A stretch of DNA of 64,000 bases from Curtobacterium salicis (GTDB lineage: Bacteria; Actinomycetota; Actinomycetes; Actinomycetales; Microbacteriaceae). The translations under genes were made by a program, and so were the position numbers. Position 1 is the stretch's first letter, and each line of letters begins with the position of its first letter. The notes beneath the pieces are model-generated. The model had not been told where the DNA came from, made no database searches, and saw only the letters and a program-made list of their open reading frames with translations. This document shows, in pieces, positions 63,463 to 64,000 of this stretch. The stretch spans positions 186,001-250,000 of the forward strand of contig NZ_JAAOYO010000001.1 in the NCBI RefSeq assembly GCF_011759505.1, in the 5' to 3' direction.

Positions 63463-64000
63463 TCAGATGCGAACACTGCGGATCGGCGCTCCCGGACGGA
63501 GCGATCTTCTGCGGTGAGTGCGGACGAGCCGTCACGACCTCGGCAGCTCGCCGCACTGCACCCGTCGAACCCGTAGACCGGGCGACCCCGCCGCCGCTGC
63601 AGCAGCCCGACACCCACGGTCGCGCACCGGAGCGCGACAGCGACGCCTGGCTGCCGGAATCGACGCTGGACCCGGCGACCCGCGCCTGGTTGACCGGCAC
63701 CGACGACGAGCGTTCTGCTCCGCGGCCGACCGAACCGCGTCCCGACCTGACGCCGCGGAGCGCCCCCACACACGTGCACGGCTCCGGCACCGGTCTCGGT
63801 GACTGGACCGGACGACCCGCCGACACCGCCACGGACACCCCCGCCGAACCGACGCTCGACCCGGACGCCTTCCCCGCCGAGACCGTCGCGCCGCAGGACG
63901 ACCCCGAGATCCAGCGGACCGCAGCCTGGGCTCCCGCCGACCCGGACCGTGCCGGCGAGGACGTCGCCGCTCCCGGAGCCGCACCGGTCTGGCAGCCCCA
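63459..64000 (+). CDS. Zinc-ribbon protein, N-terminal part (cut by window end)
   Basis: The frame opens at a GTG overlapping the previous stop by 4 bp and runs to the window edge (180 residues). It begins with a zinc ribbon of two CxxC pairs (CEHCGSALPDGAIFCGECG). A long, acidic, Pro/Thr-rich, probably disordered region follows. The C-terminal domain lies outside the window, so the function is unknown. In comparable proteins the tail often carries an FHA or membrane domain, but nothing here shows which. Confidence 0.82.
   Translation, partial: MIRCEHCGSALPDGAIFCGECGRAVTTSAARRTAPVEPVDRATPPPLQQPDTHGRAPERDSDAWLPESTLDPATRAWLTGTDDERSAPRPTEPRPDLTPRSAPTHVHGSGTGLGDWTGRPADTATDTPAEPTLDPDAFPAETVAPQDDPEIQRTAAWAPADPDRAGEDVAAPGAAPVWQP

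Overview
The window is very GC-rich, densely packed bacterial DNA with many GTG starts, 4-bp gene overlaps (GTGA/ATGA) and candidate leaderless promoters. The gene content (argS-lysA-hom-thrC-thrB-rho-prfA-prmC-tsaC-wecA-atpIBEFHAGDC, a DtxR/IdeR-like box, a Rho with a long N-terminal insertion, a kinase/PP2C/FHA/MoxR/DUF58 island) points to an actinobacterium, most likely Microbacteriaceae and possibly Curtobacterium. That assignment is inference; no rRNA is present to confirm it. I see no phage, IS element, CRISPR array or region of foreign base composition.

Layout. 1-4831: the N-terminal part of an ABC-F ATPase, an SDR-type reductase, a Pro-rich hypothetical protein, a DUF2975 membrane protein with its small Cro/C1-type regulator, and an amidase. 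5021-11109 (minus strand): a complete dipeptide/oligopeptide ABC importer (lipoprotein, two permeases, two ATPases) and an alpha/beta hydrolase. 11146-12896: an iron-uptake pair (siderophore-interacting reductase plus siderophore ABC ATPase) behind a candidate iron-repressor box. 12978-18486 (minus): a small metal-motif protein, a flavin disulfide oxidoreductase, an arginase-fold protein lacking most metal ligands, PspA and a TPM-domain protein with a polyglycine tail. 18709-24858: a 67-aa protein, a phosphopantetheinyl transferase, an M1 peptidase and a 1330-aa Pls/PosA-type non-ribosomal peptide synthetase that fuses an adenylation-carrier unit to membrane segments and left-handed beta-helix domains. 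24859-25859: tandem repeats, tRNA-Arg(CCG) and a lipoprotein.

25933-48690 (plus, except one HAD gene) is the housekeeping core: argS, a DUF2993 lipid-binding protein, lysine and threonine synthesis (lysA, hom, thrC, thrB), rho with an elaborate leader, release factor 1 and its methyltransferase, tsaC, wecA, the complete F1Fo ATP synthase operon, and yaaA. atpB and yaaA have no ATG/GTG/TTG at the position the families require, and CTG starts are suggested. yaaA also contains a 32-bp perfect palindrome.

48842-64000 (plus) carries a signalling and surface-assembly island: FHA protein, PP2C phosphatase, Ser/Thr kinase, a 1974-aa protein of tandem Ig/cadherin-like and FN3 repeats, MoxR ATPase, DUF58 protein, a multi-pass transglutaminase-like protein, and the start of a zinc-ribbon protein cut by the window end. 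From the kinase onward most genes overlap by 4 bp. The DUF58 and transglutaminase proteins both appear to have lost their usual active-site or metal-binding residues, whereas the kinase, phosphatase and MoxR motifs are intact. The most unusual content is this island, the Pls-like synthetase locus, and the regulatory structures around rho and atpC-yaaA.
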